A stretch of 14,621 nucleotides of DNA from CAZVAR01 sp964625225 (GTDB lineage: Bacteria; Pseudomonadota; Alphaproteobacteria; JAJUGE01). The notes below the pieces were generated by a model, which made no database searches, was not told where the DNA came from, and saw only the letters and a list, made by a program, of their open reading frames with translations. Within the stretch, counting starts at the first letter, position 1; every line of letters begins with the position of its first letter. The stretch spans positions 1-14,621 of the forward strand of contig CAZVAR010000096.1 in assembly GCA_964625225.1 (NCBI GenBank), in the 5' to 3' direction. Shown piece after piece: positions 1 through 6,218 of this stretch. A program made the position numbers and the translations under genes.

Positions 1-99
1 TACTTCAACTATCCGGGCGGCACCGGCCTGATGTCCGGTGCCGTGTTCGGCAAGATCGCCGGCACCAGTGCCGGCCGGGCGGCCGTCGGTAACCTGTAG
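1..99 (+). CDS. C-terminal end of a probable FAD-dependent dehydrogenase (TcuA/fumarate reductase flavoprotein type), partial
   Basis: Reading frame 1 is open from the first base and ends at TAG (97-99), giving 32 residues that start YFNYPGGTGLMSGAVFGKIA. A run of this kind (NYPGG.GL..G.VFG.IAG) is what I recall at the C-terminus of FAD-binding dehydrogenases related to tricarballylate dehydrogenase TcuA and fumarate reductase flavoproteins. There the glycine-rich segment closes the FAD site and is followed by a short alanine-rich helix. Codon use fits the neighbouring genes. The gene is cut by the window edge, so substrate and length cannot be judged. It is the only plus-strand gene here and converges on the LprI-like gene, with 59 bases between the two stop codons. 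The flavoprotein family is fairly likely; the substrate is unknown. Confidence 0.6.
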   Translation, partial: YFNYPGGTGLMSGAVFGKIAGTSAGRAAVGNL

Positions 100-122
100 C
101 CAGCGCTCGAGCGGTCGAAGCC

Positions 123-137
123 GGGTGCGCCGCACCT
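123..137. terminator. Hairpin between convergent genes, possible terminator
   Basis: GGGTGC and GCACCT can pair (one G-T wobble) around a three-base loop, in the 59-base gap between two convergent stop codons. A second possible pairing, CGCAC (131-135) with GTGCG (142-146), competes with it. Neither is followed by a T run on either strand, so a terminator role rests mainly on position. Confidence 0.25.
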
Positions 138-158
138 CCGCGTGCGAGGGTGGCGGCT

Positions 159-542
159 TCAGTCGAGCTTCATGGCCCGTTCGAGTTCACGCGCCCGGTC
201 CTGCGTCATCGCGCGCAGGCATTCGGCCGCCTGCACCTGCCGGATCGATCCCTCCTGGGCGCCGTAGAAGCCGCAATTGGCGTCCCGGTACTGGATCCAC
301 AGCCGCTGCGCCGCCAGCAGAAGCTGGCGCTGACCGGGATCGGTCCGTCGTTGCAGGGCTTTATAGGCGGCATTCAGCTCGCGGTCGGCGGCCTTGGTCT
401 TCGCCTGCACGCATTCGACGATGGCGCGCGTGGACGGCCCGTTGCCGCAGGGCCGGAAGTCGGGACCGAACATCTCGGCCGCGGCCGGCGGAGCAAGCAG
501 CAAGGCCGTCATCGGGACGACGGCAAGGAGAGCGCATCGCAC
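159..542 (-). CDS. Secreted LprI-like (DUF1311) protein
   Basis: A 127-residue protein with a clear signal peptide (hydrophobic stretch 4-18, likely cleavage after the alanines near 20-22), so it is exported to the periplasm. The mature part resembles the LprI N-terminal domain (DUF1311, PF07007). It has four cysteines (C32, C44, C90, C108) able to form two disulfides, a helical middle including a DRELNAAYKAL segment, and a later LWIQYRDANC segment typical of the family. Some members are reported to inhibit lysozyme, but most are uncharacterised, so the function here is open. The start is GTG at 540-542, supported by GGAGGA five bases upstream. A nearby ATG lies in another frame. It is downstream of zapE in the same direction, 105 bases away, with a strong hairpin between them, so it may be transcribed separately. 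Confidence 0.8.
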   Translation of the reverse strand: MRCALLAVVPMTALLLAPPAAAEMFGPDFRPCGNGPSTRAIVECVQAKTKAADRELNAAYKALQRRTDPGQRQLLLAAQRLWIQYRDANCGFYGAQEGSIRQVQAAECLRAMTQDRARELERAMKLD

Positions 543-547
543 GGCCT

Positions 548-553
548 TCCTCC
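548..553 (-). promoter_or_regulatory. Ribosome binding site deciding the GTG start of the LprI-like gene
   Basis: On the minus strand GGAGGA sits five bases before the GTG at 542. The overlapping ATG GAG GAA reading belongs to a different frame that has no signal peptide, so this site favours the GTG. Confidence 0.6.
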
Positions 554-566
554 ATCGAGATCGGAT

Positions 567-591
567 CCGCGGCCCGTCGCCCGGGCCGCGG
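567..591 (-). terminator. Strong GC hairpin between zapE and the LprI-like gene
   Basis: CCGCGGCCCG (567-576) and CGGGCCGCGG (582-591) form a perfect 10-base-pair stem around a 5-base loop. It lies 56 bases past the zapE stop codon and 13 bases before the ribosome site of the next gene. No T run follows on the minus strand. It could therefore be an imperfect terminator for zapE or a structured leader of the LprI-like mRNA. Confidence 0.4.
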
Positions 592-647
592 CAGCATCGA
601 TGAGTTCGCCGGGCGGTGAGAATGAGTCAATGGCGGGGCAGCCGGGG

Positions 648-1760
648 TCAATCGCCCTGATGCGGTTGCGCCATATAGTCTTCGGCTTGCATCTCCATCA
701 GTCGTGAGGCGGTGCGCTGGAACTCGAAGGCGCCGGTCCCTTCGGGATAGAGCGCCTGCGGTGGCGCGTCGGCCGAGCAGATCAGGTTGACGCGGTGCTC
801 GTAGAGCGCGTCGATCAGCGTCACGAAACGGCGCGCCTCATTGCGCTGCTCGGGCTGCAGGCGCGGGATGCCGGAGATCAGGACCGTGTGGAACTGCCGG
901 GCGATCGCCAGGAAGTCCGCCGGCCCGAGCGGTTTCTCGCACAGATCGGGGAAGGCGAACCAGGCCACCCCCTTGGCCGCACGCGGTACGTGGAGCCGGC
1001 GCCCCTTCAGTTTGATCTCCACCGGGTGGCCGGGCGCCTCGTCGGTCAGGTCGGCGAACGCCGACGCCAGCGCCGCCTCGGCCTCGGGGCCGGCCGGGAC
1101 ATGGAAGACCGGGCGGCCTTTCAGGCGGGACAGACGGTAGTCGCGGCCACCGTCAACCGCGAGCACCTCGCAGCGCTCCTTCAGGAGATCGATGAAGGGC
1201 AGGAAGAGCTCGCGCTGCAGCCCGTCCTTGTAGAGGTCGTCGGGCCGGACGTTGGAGGTCGCGATCACCACGACTCCGCGCTCGAACAGTGCCGTGAACA
1301 GTCGGCCCAGGATCATCGCGTCGGCGATGTTGTCGACGGCGAACTCGTCGAAGCAGAGCAGCCAAGCATTGTCGGTAACGGCGTCGGCGATCGCCGGAAT
1401 CGGGTCGCCGGCCGCCCCGCCGCGGCGCAGCCGGTGGGCGCGGTCGTGCACCTCCTGCATGAACTCGTGGAAGTGAACGCGCCGCTTGCGGGCGACCGGG
1501 GCGGTCACGAAGAAGAGGTCCATCAGCATCGATTTCCCGACGCCGACCGGACCGTGCATGTAGAGGCCGCGCGGCGGCTCCGGCCGCCGGCGCGCGAAGC
1601 CCAGCCGGGCCCGCCAGCCGCTGGAGCCCCCCGGCTGATAGTCCTGCAATTCGTCGTACAGGCGCTGCATCCGTGCGGTTGCCGCATCCTGTGCGGCGTC
1701 GGGCAGCATGTCGCCTGCCCTACGGCGCTCGGCCAGCGCCGCGACCGGTCCTTGCCTCAT
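648..1760 (-). CDS. zapE: Cell division protein ZapE (AFG1-like ATPase)
   Basis: A 370-residue P-loop ATPase of the AFG1/ZapE family. The Walker A motif is GPVGVGKS (70-77), following the family segment RGLYMHG. Walker B is LLCFDEF (134-140), followed by an ADAMILGRLF helix and a VIATSN sensor-1 segment around 165-170. Length and the N-terminal pattern (short basic helix, then DAAQDAATARMQRLYDEL) match bacterial ZapE. In E. coli, ZapE associates with the division ring and affects FtsZ bundling; the mitochondrial homologue Afg1/LACE1 acts in protein quality control. The start is ATG at 1760, and only a weak ribosome site is visible. I recall zapE commonly lying beside mdh/sucCD in alphaproteobacteria, but here it follows a metabolic block, 87 bases from the SAF dehydrogenase. 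The family call is firm; the division role comes from homologues. Confidence 0.93.
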   Translation of the reverse strand: MRQGPVAALAERRRAGDMLPDAAQDAATARMQRLYDELQDYQPGGSSGWRARLGFARRRPEPPRGLYMHGPVGVGKSMLMDLFFVTAPVARKRRVHFHEFMQEVHDRAHRLRRGGAAGDPIPAIADAVTDNAWLLCFDEFAVDNIADAMILGRLFTALFERGVVVIATSNVRPDDLYKDGLQRELFLPFIDLLKERCEVLAVDGGRDYRLSRLKGRPVFHVPAGPEAEAALASAFADLTDEAPGHPVEIKLKGRRLHVPRAAKGVAWFAFPDLCEKPLGPADFLAIARQFHTVLISGIPRLQPEQRNEARRFVTLIDALYEHRVNLICSADAPPQALYPEGTGAFEFQRTASRLMEMQAEDYMAQPHQGD

Positions 1761-1790
1761 CTGTTCGGAGTCACACCTTCGTTGTCGTCA

Positions 1791-1804
1791 CCGGGCGAAC
1801 CCGG
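1791..1804 (-). other. TTCG-tetraloop hairpin in the leader before zapE
   Basis: On the minus strand CCGGG-TTCG-CCCGG forms a perfect 5-base-pair stem closed by a TTCG loop, 30 bases before the zapE start. No T run follows. It could stabilise the zapE leader or form part of a two-hairpin boundary with the one at 1829-1848. Confidence 0.3.
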
Positions 1805-1828
1805 GAAGGACAATTAAGGGGCGAAGGC

Positions 1829-1848
1829 GAAAAGCGGAAGCGCTTCCC
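1829..1848 (-). terminator. Possible terminator directly after the SAF dehydrogenase gene
   Basis: On the minus strand GGGAAGCG and CGCTTTTC can pair around CTTC, with five Watson-Crick pairs at the core, two G-T wobbles and an outer G-C. The stem begins at the last base of the TAG stop codon. The right arm carries a short T run but no long T tract follows. Position supports an end-of-operon role. Confidence 0.35.
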
Positions 1849-3206
1849 TACTCCGCCGCGGCCTTCGCCTCCCCGAACGCAGCCTCCATCTCGCGGCGGA
1901 AGGCGACCGTGGCGTCGGTCTGGTCGATCTCCACATCGTCCCAGCGCAGCGTCTCGCCCGCGCGGACCGGCCGCTTCAACCGCACGCCATGCGCAAGCCC
2001 GATCGGCAGTCCACCGTACGCGAGACTGTCGGCGGCCGGCATCAGCCGGCCCCAGACCTTGTAGCCGCCTTCTCCGTCCAACATCTCGCCGGCGGGAAGG
2101 TCGAACTTGGCGGTCGCCACCACGTCGGCGCGCCAGCCGGTCGCCGCCCCGGTCGGTTCCTTCCGCAGGGCGGCCGAGGCGACCGAGACGCCCAGCTCCA
2201 GCCCGATCAGGTGGAACGGTCTCCACATCGCCGCGTAATTGCCGCTCTCGTCCTTCGCGAGGCCGTATTCCTGGAAGCAGCGCCGGACATAGTCGCTGTC
2301 GGCGGCGAACGTGGCATAGACGCCCCAGCGCAGATTGTCGGGGACGGCGCCACCCTCGTGCCGCTCCGATGAGACGACCTCGACGATGCCGCGCCGAGGC
2401 AGCACGCCGCCATCGTCCTGCGGCTTCAGAATCCGAGGGAGATCCTGCACCGAGGCCGGCGGGAAGGTTAGGCCTCCTGCGGCCGGCTCCAGGCCGGTCG
2501 CGTTGGCGACGGCCGCCATTTCGATTCCCGACTTGGTGCCGTCGATGAAGCTGTTGAACATCTGCGGGTTGAGGCCGTTGGCGCGGGCATGCTCGGCCGA
2601 CAGGCCGTAATAGTCCCACACCGTATCGGGGGTCGACTGGTGGTAGATCGGCCGGTAGCGCGTGCCCTTTCCGGCGGCGACTACCTCGAAACCACAGGTG
2701 CGTGCCCAATCCACCAGCTCGCAGATCAGAGCCGGCTGGTCGCCATAAGCGAGGGAATAGACCACCCCCGCCTCCGCCGCGCGGCGTGCCAGCAGCGGGC
2801 CGGCAAGTACATCCGCCTCGACATTGACCATGATGATGTGGCGCTTGTGCTCGCAGGCGAGGAGGGCATGCCGGATGCCTGCCGACGGGCTGCCGGTCGC
2901 ATCGATCACGACTTCCAGCCCGTCGGCCGCGATCAGCGCCGCCGCGTCCTCGGTGACGAAGGTGCCGCCATGCTTGCGGGCCGCAGCGAAGGAGTGGGCG
3001 GAATACTGCTCCTCCGGCCAGCCGACGCGGGCGAGCGCGGCCCGGGCTCGGTCCGGCGCGAGATCGGCAATGCCGAGGACGTGGATGCCGGGGGTGCGGA
3101 TCGCCTGGGCCAGATACATGGAGCCGAACTTGCCGGCGCCGATCAGGCCGATGCGGACCGGGTTCCTGGCCGCCACGCGGGCGGCGAGCAGTTTCGAGAG
3201 GTTCAT
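1848..3206 (-). CDS. NAD(P)-dependent dehydrogenase with Rossmann fold and C-terminal SAF domain
   Basis: A 452-residue protein. The N-terminal Rossmann domain has GLIGAGKFGSM (20-30, a GxGxxG nucleotide site) followed by a strand ending in D48. IDATGSP (101-107) is the second half of the dinucleotide fold, as in homoserine dehydrogenase and Gfo/Idh/MocA enzymes. A middle catalytic-like region contains GDQPAL (155-160), AAGKGTRYRP (177-186) and IDGTKSGIEM (221-230). The C-terminus (about 360-430) looks like a SAF domain, the fold also found in sialate synthases, altronate dehydratases and FlgA; such proteins are sometimes mislabelled FlgA or homoserine dehydrogenase. Substrate is unknown. The start is ATG at 3206 with AGGAG six bases upstream. 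That site overlaps the stop codon of the DUF1445 gene nine bases away, so the two are surely co-translated and probably act in one pathway. Confidence 0.8.
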   Translation of the reverse strand: MNLSKLLAARVAARNPVRIGLIGAGKFGSMYLAQAIRTPGIHVLGIADLAPDRARAALARVGWPEEQYSAHSFAAARKHGGTFVTEDAAALIAADGLEVVIDATGSPSAGIRHALLACEHKRHIIMVNVEADVLAGPLLARRAAEAGVVYSLAYGDQPALICELVDWARTCGFEVVAAGKGTRYRPIYHQSTPDTVWDYYGLSAEHARANGLNPQMFNSFIDGTKSGIEMAAVANATGLEPAAGGLTFPPASVQDLPRILKPQDDGGVLPRRGIVEVVSSERHEGGAVPDNLRWGVYATFAADSDYVRRCFQEYGLAKDESGNYAAMWRPFHLIGLELGVSVASAALRKEPTGAATGWRADVVATAKFDLPAGEMLDGEGGYKVWGRLMPAADSLAYGGLPIGLAHGVRLKRPVRAGETLRWDDVEIDQTDATVAFRREMEAAFGEAKAAAE

Positions 3207-3212
3207 GTCGGT

Positions 3213-3217
3213 CTCCT
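3213..3217 (-). promoter_or_regulatory. Ribosome binding site overlapping the DUF1445 stop codon
   Basis: AGGAG shares bases with the TAG stop (3218-3216) of the upstream gene and lies six bases before the ATG of the SAF dehydrogenase. This arrangement suggests translational coupling of the two genes. Confidence 0.6.
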
Positions 3218-4025
3218 ACAGGACGGAGAACTCGGCGTTGCGCCGGTCCGTAACGAGCATGTGGCCAGGACTGTGCGTGATGGCGAGCGGCAGGCGTGCC
3301 TGCTCCAGTGCGATTTGGGGCGTGACGCCGCAGGCCCAGAACACCGGGACCTCGCCCGGCCTGATTTCGGGCGTGGTCCCGGACCAGGGGCGGGAGATGT
3401 CGGCGATTCCGATCATCGCCGGATCGCCGAAATGCACCGGTGCGCCATGGACGTCCGGGAAGCGGGAGGTGATCTGGATCGCGCGGATCGCATCGGCCGG
3501 GACGAACGGCCGCATCGAGACGATCAGCGGTCCCGCGAACGCCCCGGCCGGCACCGTCTCAAGTCCGGTCAGGTAGATCGGCACTTTGACTCCCTGCTCG
3601 TGGTGCCGCAGCGGCAGCCCCGCCTCGCGGAGCGCCTCCTCGAACGAATAGGAGCAGCCGAGCGCGAAGGTCACTAGGTCGTCACGCCAGAGGTGGCGGA
3701 TGTCGGCGGGCTCGTCAACGGCCTCGCCGTCCCGGAAGACCCGGTAGCGCGGGACGTCCGTGCGGATATCGATGTCGTGGCCCAGATCCGGTAGGCCGGG
3801 ATCGCCAGGCGCGCCGACGGCAAGAACGGGGCACGGTTTCGGATTGCGCCGGCAGTAGAGCAGGAACTCGGCAGCCCAGTCGCGCGGCAATATGACGACA
3901 TTGGCCTGCACCATGCCGGGGGCGAGCCCGGTCGTGACCCCGTCGTGATCGCCCGCCCGGATCGCCTGCCGCAGCGCATGTGCGGTGCCCGGCCCGGGGC
4001 GGGGCAGCGCAGCGATGCCGTCCAT
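3216..4025 (-). CDS. DUF1445/UPF0317 protein (D-glutamate cyclase family, putative hydro-lyase)
   Basis: A 269-residue, full-length member of the YcsI/UPF0317 family (PF07286). Family landmarks run in order: GMVQANVVILP (37-47), FLLYCRRNPKPCPVL (54-68), DIRTDVPRYRV (86-96), TFALGCSYSFE (119-129), PLIVSMRP (166-173), AIQITSRFPDVHGAPVHFGD (182-201), VPVFWACGVTPQ (226-237) and ITHSPGHMLVTD (249-260). Human DGLUCY, which contains this domain, converts D-glutamate to 5-oxo-D-proline; bacterial members are mostly annotated as putative hydro-lyases. The substrate here is not known. In B. subtilis ycsI lies beside 5-oxoprolinase genes, but none is seen here. The partner instead is the SAF dehydrogenase immediately downstream. 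The start is ATG at 4025 with GGAGAG five bases upstream. Family call firm, activity inferred. Confidence 0.9.
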   Translation of the reverse strand: MDGIAALPRPGPGTAHALRQAIRAGDHDGVTTGLAPGMVQANVVILPRDWAAEFLLYCRRNPKPCPVLAVGAPGDPGLPDLGHDIDIRTDVPRYRVFRDGEAVDEPADIRHLWRDDLVTFALGCSYSFEEALREAGLPLRHHEQGVKVPIYLTGLETVPAGAFAGPLIVSMRPFVPADAIRAIQITSRFPDVHGAPVHFGDPAMIGIADISRPWSGTTPEIRPGEVPVFWACGVTPQIALEQARLPLAITHSPGHMLVTDRRNAEFSVL

Positions 4026-4062
4026 CGATGCTCTCCGTCGGATAATTCGGGCCCGCAGTATC

Positions 4063-4093
4063 GCAGCCGCCGGCGTTCACCGGAAGATGCTGC
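4063..4093 (-). other. Nested hairpin between the mini-protein gene and the DUF1445 gene
   Basis: Outer arms GCAGC (4063-4067) and GCTGC (4089-4093) enclose inner arms CCGG (4070-4073) and CCGG (4080-4083). It fills much of the 74-base spacer, 7 bases after the mini-protein stop codon. No T run follows. It could attenuate or simply be GC-rich sequence able to fold. Confidence 0.25.
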
Positions 4094-4099
4094 CGCAGG

Positions 4100-4369
4100 T
4101 CAGCGCCCCCGGCTCCATGGCGACCGCTCCATCGTGCCGATCCGGCGGCCTCGCTCGTCACGGATGACGAAGCGGTCGGCGCCGGGGTAGAGCGGCCTGA
4201 TCGTGCCCGTACGCCGCCCCTTCGTGTCACGGGTCACATAGGCATCCGAACCGCCGTGGAGCGGACGGATCGTGCTGGTGCGGCGGCCCTTGTCGTCGCG
4301 CAGGATATAGTCGTCGGCGCCGGCGGCGGTGGGCAGCAGCAGGAGCGCCAAGGCCGGAAGCAGGCGCAT
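4100..4369 (-). CDS. Small secreted three-repeat protein, function unknown
   Basis: An 89-residue protein with a signal peptide (hydrophobic 3-14, cleavage probably after the alanine/glycine run near 15-18). The rest is three tandem repeats of exactly 23 residues: 19-41, 42-64 and 65-87. The pattern is roughly D-x-[YF]-[IV]-x-R-D-x-[KR]-G-R-R-x-[SG]-T-[IM]. Each unit looks like a beta-hairpin with alternating hydrophobic residues and a G-R-R turn, so a small basic all-beta periplasmic protein is likely. I do not recognise a named family. Its ATG shares its A with the TAA stop of the CoA-transferase gene (TAATG), with GGAGGT six bases upstream inside that gene, so the two are translationally coupled. 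There are no cysteines and no membrane anchor beyond the signal. The gene is well supported by ribosome site, signal and repeat periodicity. Confidence 0.8.
   Translation of the reverse strand: MRLLPALALLLLPTAAGADDYILRDDKGRRTSTIRPLHGGSDAYVTRDTKGRRTGTIRPLYPGADRFVIRDERGRRIGTMERSPWSRGR
4109..4315 (-). repeat. Three in-frame 69-base tandem repeats in the mini-protein gene
   Basis: Units 4247-4315, 4178-4246 and 4109-4177 each encode 23 residues. The first two are closest (RRT[SG]TIRPL shared), while the third is more diverged and ends in ERSPWS. The spacing is exact, which points to duplication of one unit within the gene. Confidence 0.75.
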
Positions 4370-5574
4370 TACCCCACCTCCACCACACCCCGCCTGCGCA
4401 ATTCCGCGATCGTCGCTTCGTCCAGCCCGATCTCGGCGAGGATTTCCGCAGTGTGCTCGCCGGTCCGGGGCGGTTGTCGCTGCAGGCCGAGCTCGTGCCC
4501 GTCCATTTCCAACGGCAGGCGCGGCAGCTTCGCGGTGCGGCCCGCGCCTAGTTCCACCGTCAGCATGCGCCCATGCGCGTTAAGGTGGGGATCGTCAGCC
4601 AGATCCGCGGTCTTTGCGACCGGGGCGAAGGGAATGCCGATCCGCTCGCAGATTGCCAGGATCTCGGCCTTGCCGTAGCGCTTCACCGTCTCCGCGACCA
4701 GTGGCAGCAGGGTCGGGCGCTCGCGCACGCGATCCTCGTTGGAGGCGAAGCGCGGATCGTCGCGCAGGGCCTCGTGCCCGAACTGGTCGCAGAAGCGGCG
4801 CCAATGATTGTCGCTGGTGATGCCGATGAAGACCTGCTCCCCATCGGCCGTCTCGAACGGCTCGTACACTCCCCAGGCGCCGCGCCGGGCCGGCATCGGC
4901 GGCATCGGCTCGCCGGTCACGGCCTCGCCTGCGAGGTGCTGCGCCATGAGGAAGGCGGTGGACTCGAAGAGCGCGCTCTTGACAAGCTGGCCTTCACCGG
5001 TCCGGTCGCGCTCGCGCAGTGCCGATAGCAGGCCGATCACCGCGAATACGCCGCCCATGATGTCGATCACCGAGGTGCCGGCACGCAAGGGGCGGCCCGG
5101 CGGTCCGGTCATGTAGGCGAGTCCGCCCATGAACTGCACCACCTCGTCGAGCGCCGGACGGTGCTCGTAGGGGCCGCTGAGGAAACCCTTCATGGCGCAG
5201 TAGATCAGTCGTGGGTTGATCCTGCGCAGATCCTCCCATCCGCAGCCGAGCTTCTCCATCGTGCCTGGTGCGTAGTTCTCCAGCACGGCGTCGGCGCTCA
5301 TCGCCAGCCGGTGAGCGAGATCGCGGCCCTCGGCCGATTTGAGGTCGATCGCGATGCTGCGCTTGTTGCGGTTGAAGGTACCGAAGAAGCCGGCCGCAAA
5401 GCCCGGCAGCCGGCGCGTCCTGTCGCCGCCCGGTGCGGGTTCGACCTTGATCACGTCGGCGCCGAGATCGGCGAGAATCAGCCCCGCCGATGGCCCCATG
5501 ATGGTGTGACAGAATTCAAGCACCCGGACGCCGGTAAGGGGGAGGGATTGTCGTTCCGGTGCGGATTTTGACAT
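4369..5574 (-). CDS. CaiB/BaiF family class III CoA-transferase
   Basis: A 401-residue class III (formyl-CoA transferase type) CoA-transferase, of usual length. Family features are the N-terminal GVRVLEF segment, LADLGADVIKVEPAPGGD (34-51), FNRNKRSIAIDL (67-78), a VLENYAPGTMEKLG segment (97-110), and the catalytic aspartate in SVIDIMGG (D171), expected to form the acyl-enzyme anhydride. These enzymes move CoA between carboxylic acids; the substrate cannot be told from sequence, as racemases and synthon-specific transferases share the fold. I chose ATG at 5574 over a GTG at 5595 because GGAGAAG lies eight bases before the ATG and nothing suitable precedes the GTG. The 125-base gap to rppH suggests a possible own promoter. 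The last codons carry the ribosome site and overlap the start of the mini-protein gene. Confidence 0.92.
   Translation of the reverse strand: MSKSAPERQSLPLTGVRVLEFCHTIMGPSAGLILADLGADVIKVEPAPGGDRTRRLPGFAAGFFGTFNRNKRSIAIDLKSAEGRDLAHRLAMSADAVLENYAPGTMEKLGCGWEDLRRINPRLIYCAMKGFLSGPYEHRPALDEVVQFMGGLAYMTGPPGRPLRAGTSVIDIMGGVFAVIGLLSALRERDRTGEGQLVKSALFESTAFLMAQHLAGEAVTGEPMPPMPARRGAWGVYEPFETADGEQVFIGITSDNHWRRFCDQFGHEALRDDPRFASNEDRVRERPTLLPLVAETVKRYGKAEILAICERIGIPFAPVAKTADLADDPHLNAHGRMLTVELGAGRTAKLPRLPLEMDGHELGLQRQPPRTGEHTAEILAEIGLDEATIAELRRRGVVEVG
4376..4381 (-). promoter_or_regulatory. Ribosome binding site of the repeat mini-protein inside the CoA-transferase gene
   Basis: GGAGGT, close to the ideal anti-16S match, is read as Glu-Val near the end of the CoA-transferase and lies six bases before the overlapping TAATG. 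It is strong evidence that the 89-residue protein is made. Confidence 0.7.
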
Positions 5575-5582
5575 GGCGGGTT

Positions 5583-5589
5583 CTTCTCC
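5583..5589 (-). promoter_or_regulatory. Ribosome binding site favouring the ATG at 5574
   Basis: GGAGAAG lies eight bases before ATG 5574, inside the seven-codon extension that would start at GTG 5595. This decides for the shorter CoA-transferase. Confidence 0.5.
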
Positions 5590-5699
5590 GGACACCCCGA
5601 GGGCGGCTGTCGGTCGCCGGTGTGGCGTTGGGATGATGGACTAGGCTATAGCACGACCGTGCGAAGAATTGACGATGGACGGCCGTGCCTCCCGGCGCC

Positions 5700-6218
5700 C
5701 TAGCGGTGCTCTTCGGTCGAACCGCCGGCGGCGGCGATCGGCACCGCCAGGTGCCGGAACTCGTCGGCGACTTCGCGGTAGACGGCGCGCTTGAAGGGGA
5801 CGATCAGGGGGACCAGTTGATCGATCGTCACCCACTGCCACGCGTCGAACTCGGGATGCGCAGTGTCCAGGTCGATATCGGCATCGGTCCCGATAAAGCG
5901 GAGCGCGAACCATTTCTGCGCCTGTCCGCGATAGCGTCCGCCCCAGAGCCGCGCGCTGAGGCGCGGCGGTAGATCGTAGGGACGCCAGATCAGGCTTTCG
6001 CCAATGATGAGCGCCTTGTCGGTGCCGATCTCCTCGCGCAGCTCCCTGAGCGCAGCGACCTCCGGGGCCTCGCCCGGGTCGATGCCGCCTTGCGGCATCT
6101 GCCACGCGTCTGCCGTGTCGGAGCGGCGCCCCACGAAGATGCGCCCGTCGGCGTTGATCAGCATCATGCCGACGCAGGGCCGGTAGCCTTTCGGCGGACT
6201 CGAGCGAGGGTCGGTCAC
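5700..6218 (-). CDS. rppH: RNA pyrophosphohydrolase RppH (Nudix)
   Basis: A 172-residue Nudix hydrolase. The opening YRPCVGMMLINADGRIFVGRR (12-32) and WQMPQGGIDPGE (39-50) are typical of RppH. The full Nudix box, G-x5-E-x7-RELREEIG, spans 44-65, with the catalytic glutamates E62 and E63 present. The WRPYDLPP segment and the QKWFALRF strand are also characteristic. The enzyme removes pyrophosphate from the 5' end of triphosphorylated mRNAs and so starts RNase E-dependent decay; in alphaproteobacteria it is also annotated as a dinucleoside polyphosphate hydrolase. The start is GTG at 6218, sharing GTGA with the stop of the deacetylase gene (4-base overlap), so translation is coupled. Its place at the end of the ctpA-deacetylase group matches relatives. 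Confidence 0.95.
   Translation of the reverse strand: MTDPRSSPPKGYRPCVGMMLINADGRIFVGRRSDTADAWQMPQGGIDPGEAPEVAALRELREEIGTDKALIIGESLIWRPYDLPPRLSARLWGGRYRGQAQKWFALRFIGTDADIDLDTAHPEFDAWQWVTIDQLVPLIVPFKRAVYREVADEFRHLAVPIAAAGGSTEEHR

Noticed and set aside
795..3677. Long plus-strand open frames opposite zapE, the SAF dehydrogenase and DUF1445 (340 and 362 codons)
   Set aside because: Same reason: low-complexity Arg/Gly/Ala-rich translations opposite genes with clear family motifs.
3216..4025. DUF1445 as part of a 5-oxoprolinase (pxpABC) operon
   Set aside because: No pxpA, pxpB or pxpC homologue is in the window; the neighbours are different.
4109..4315. The 69-base repeats as a CRISPR or non-coding satellite
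   Set aside because: The units are in frame, have no conserved repeat/spacer alternation, and diverge more at DNA than at protein level.
5640..5680. A promoter for the CoA-transferase block around TATAGC on the minus strand
   Set aside because: The hexamer resembles a -10 box but no acceptable -35 element lies 16-18 bases upstream. A GCAC-GACC-GTGC stem nearby is too short to judge.
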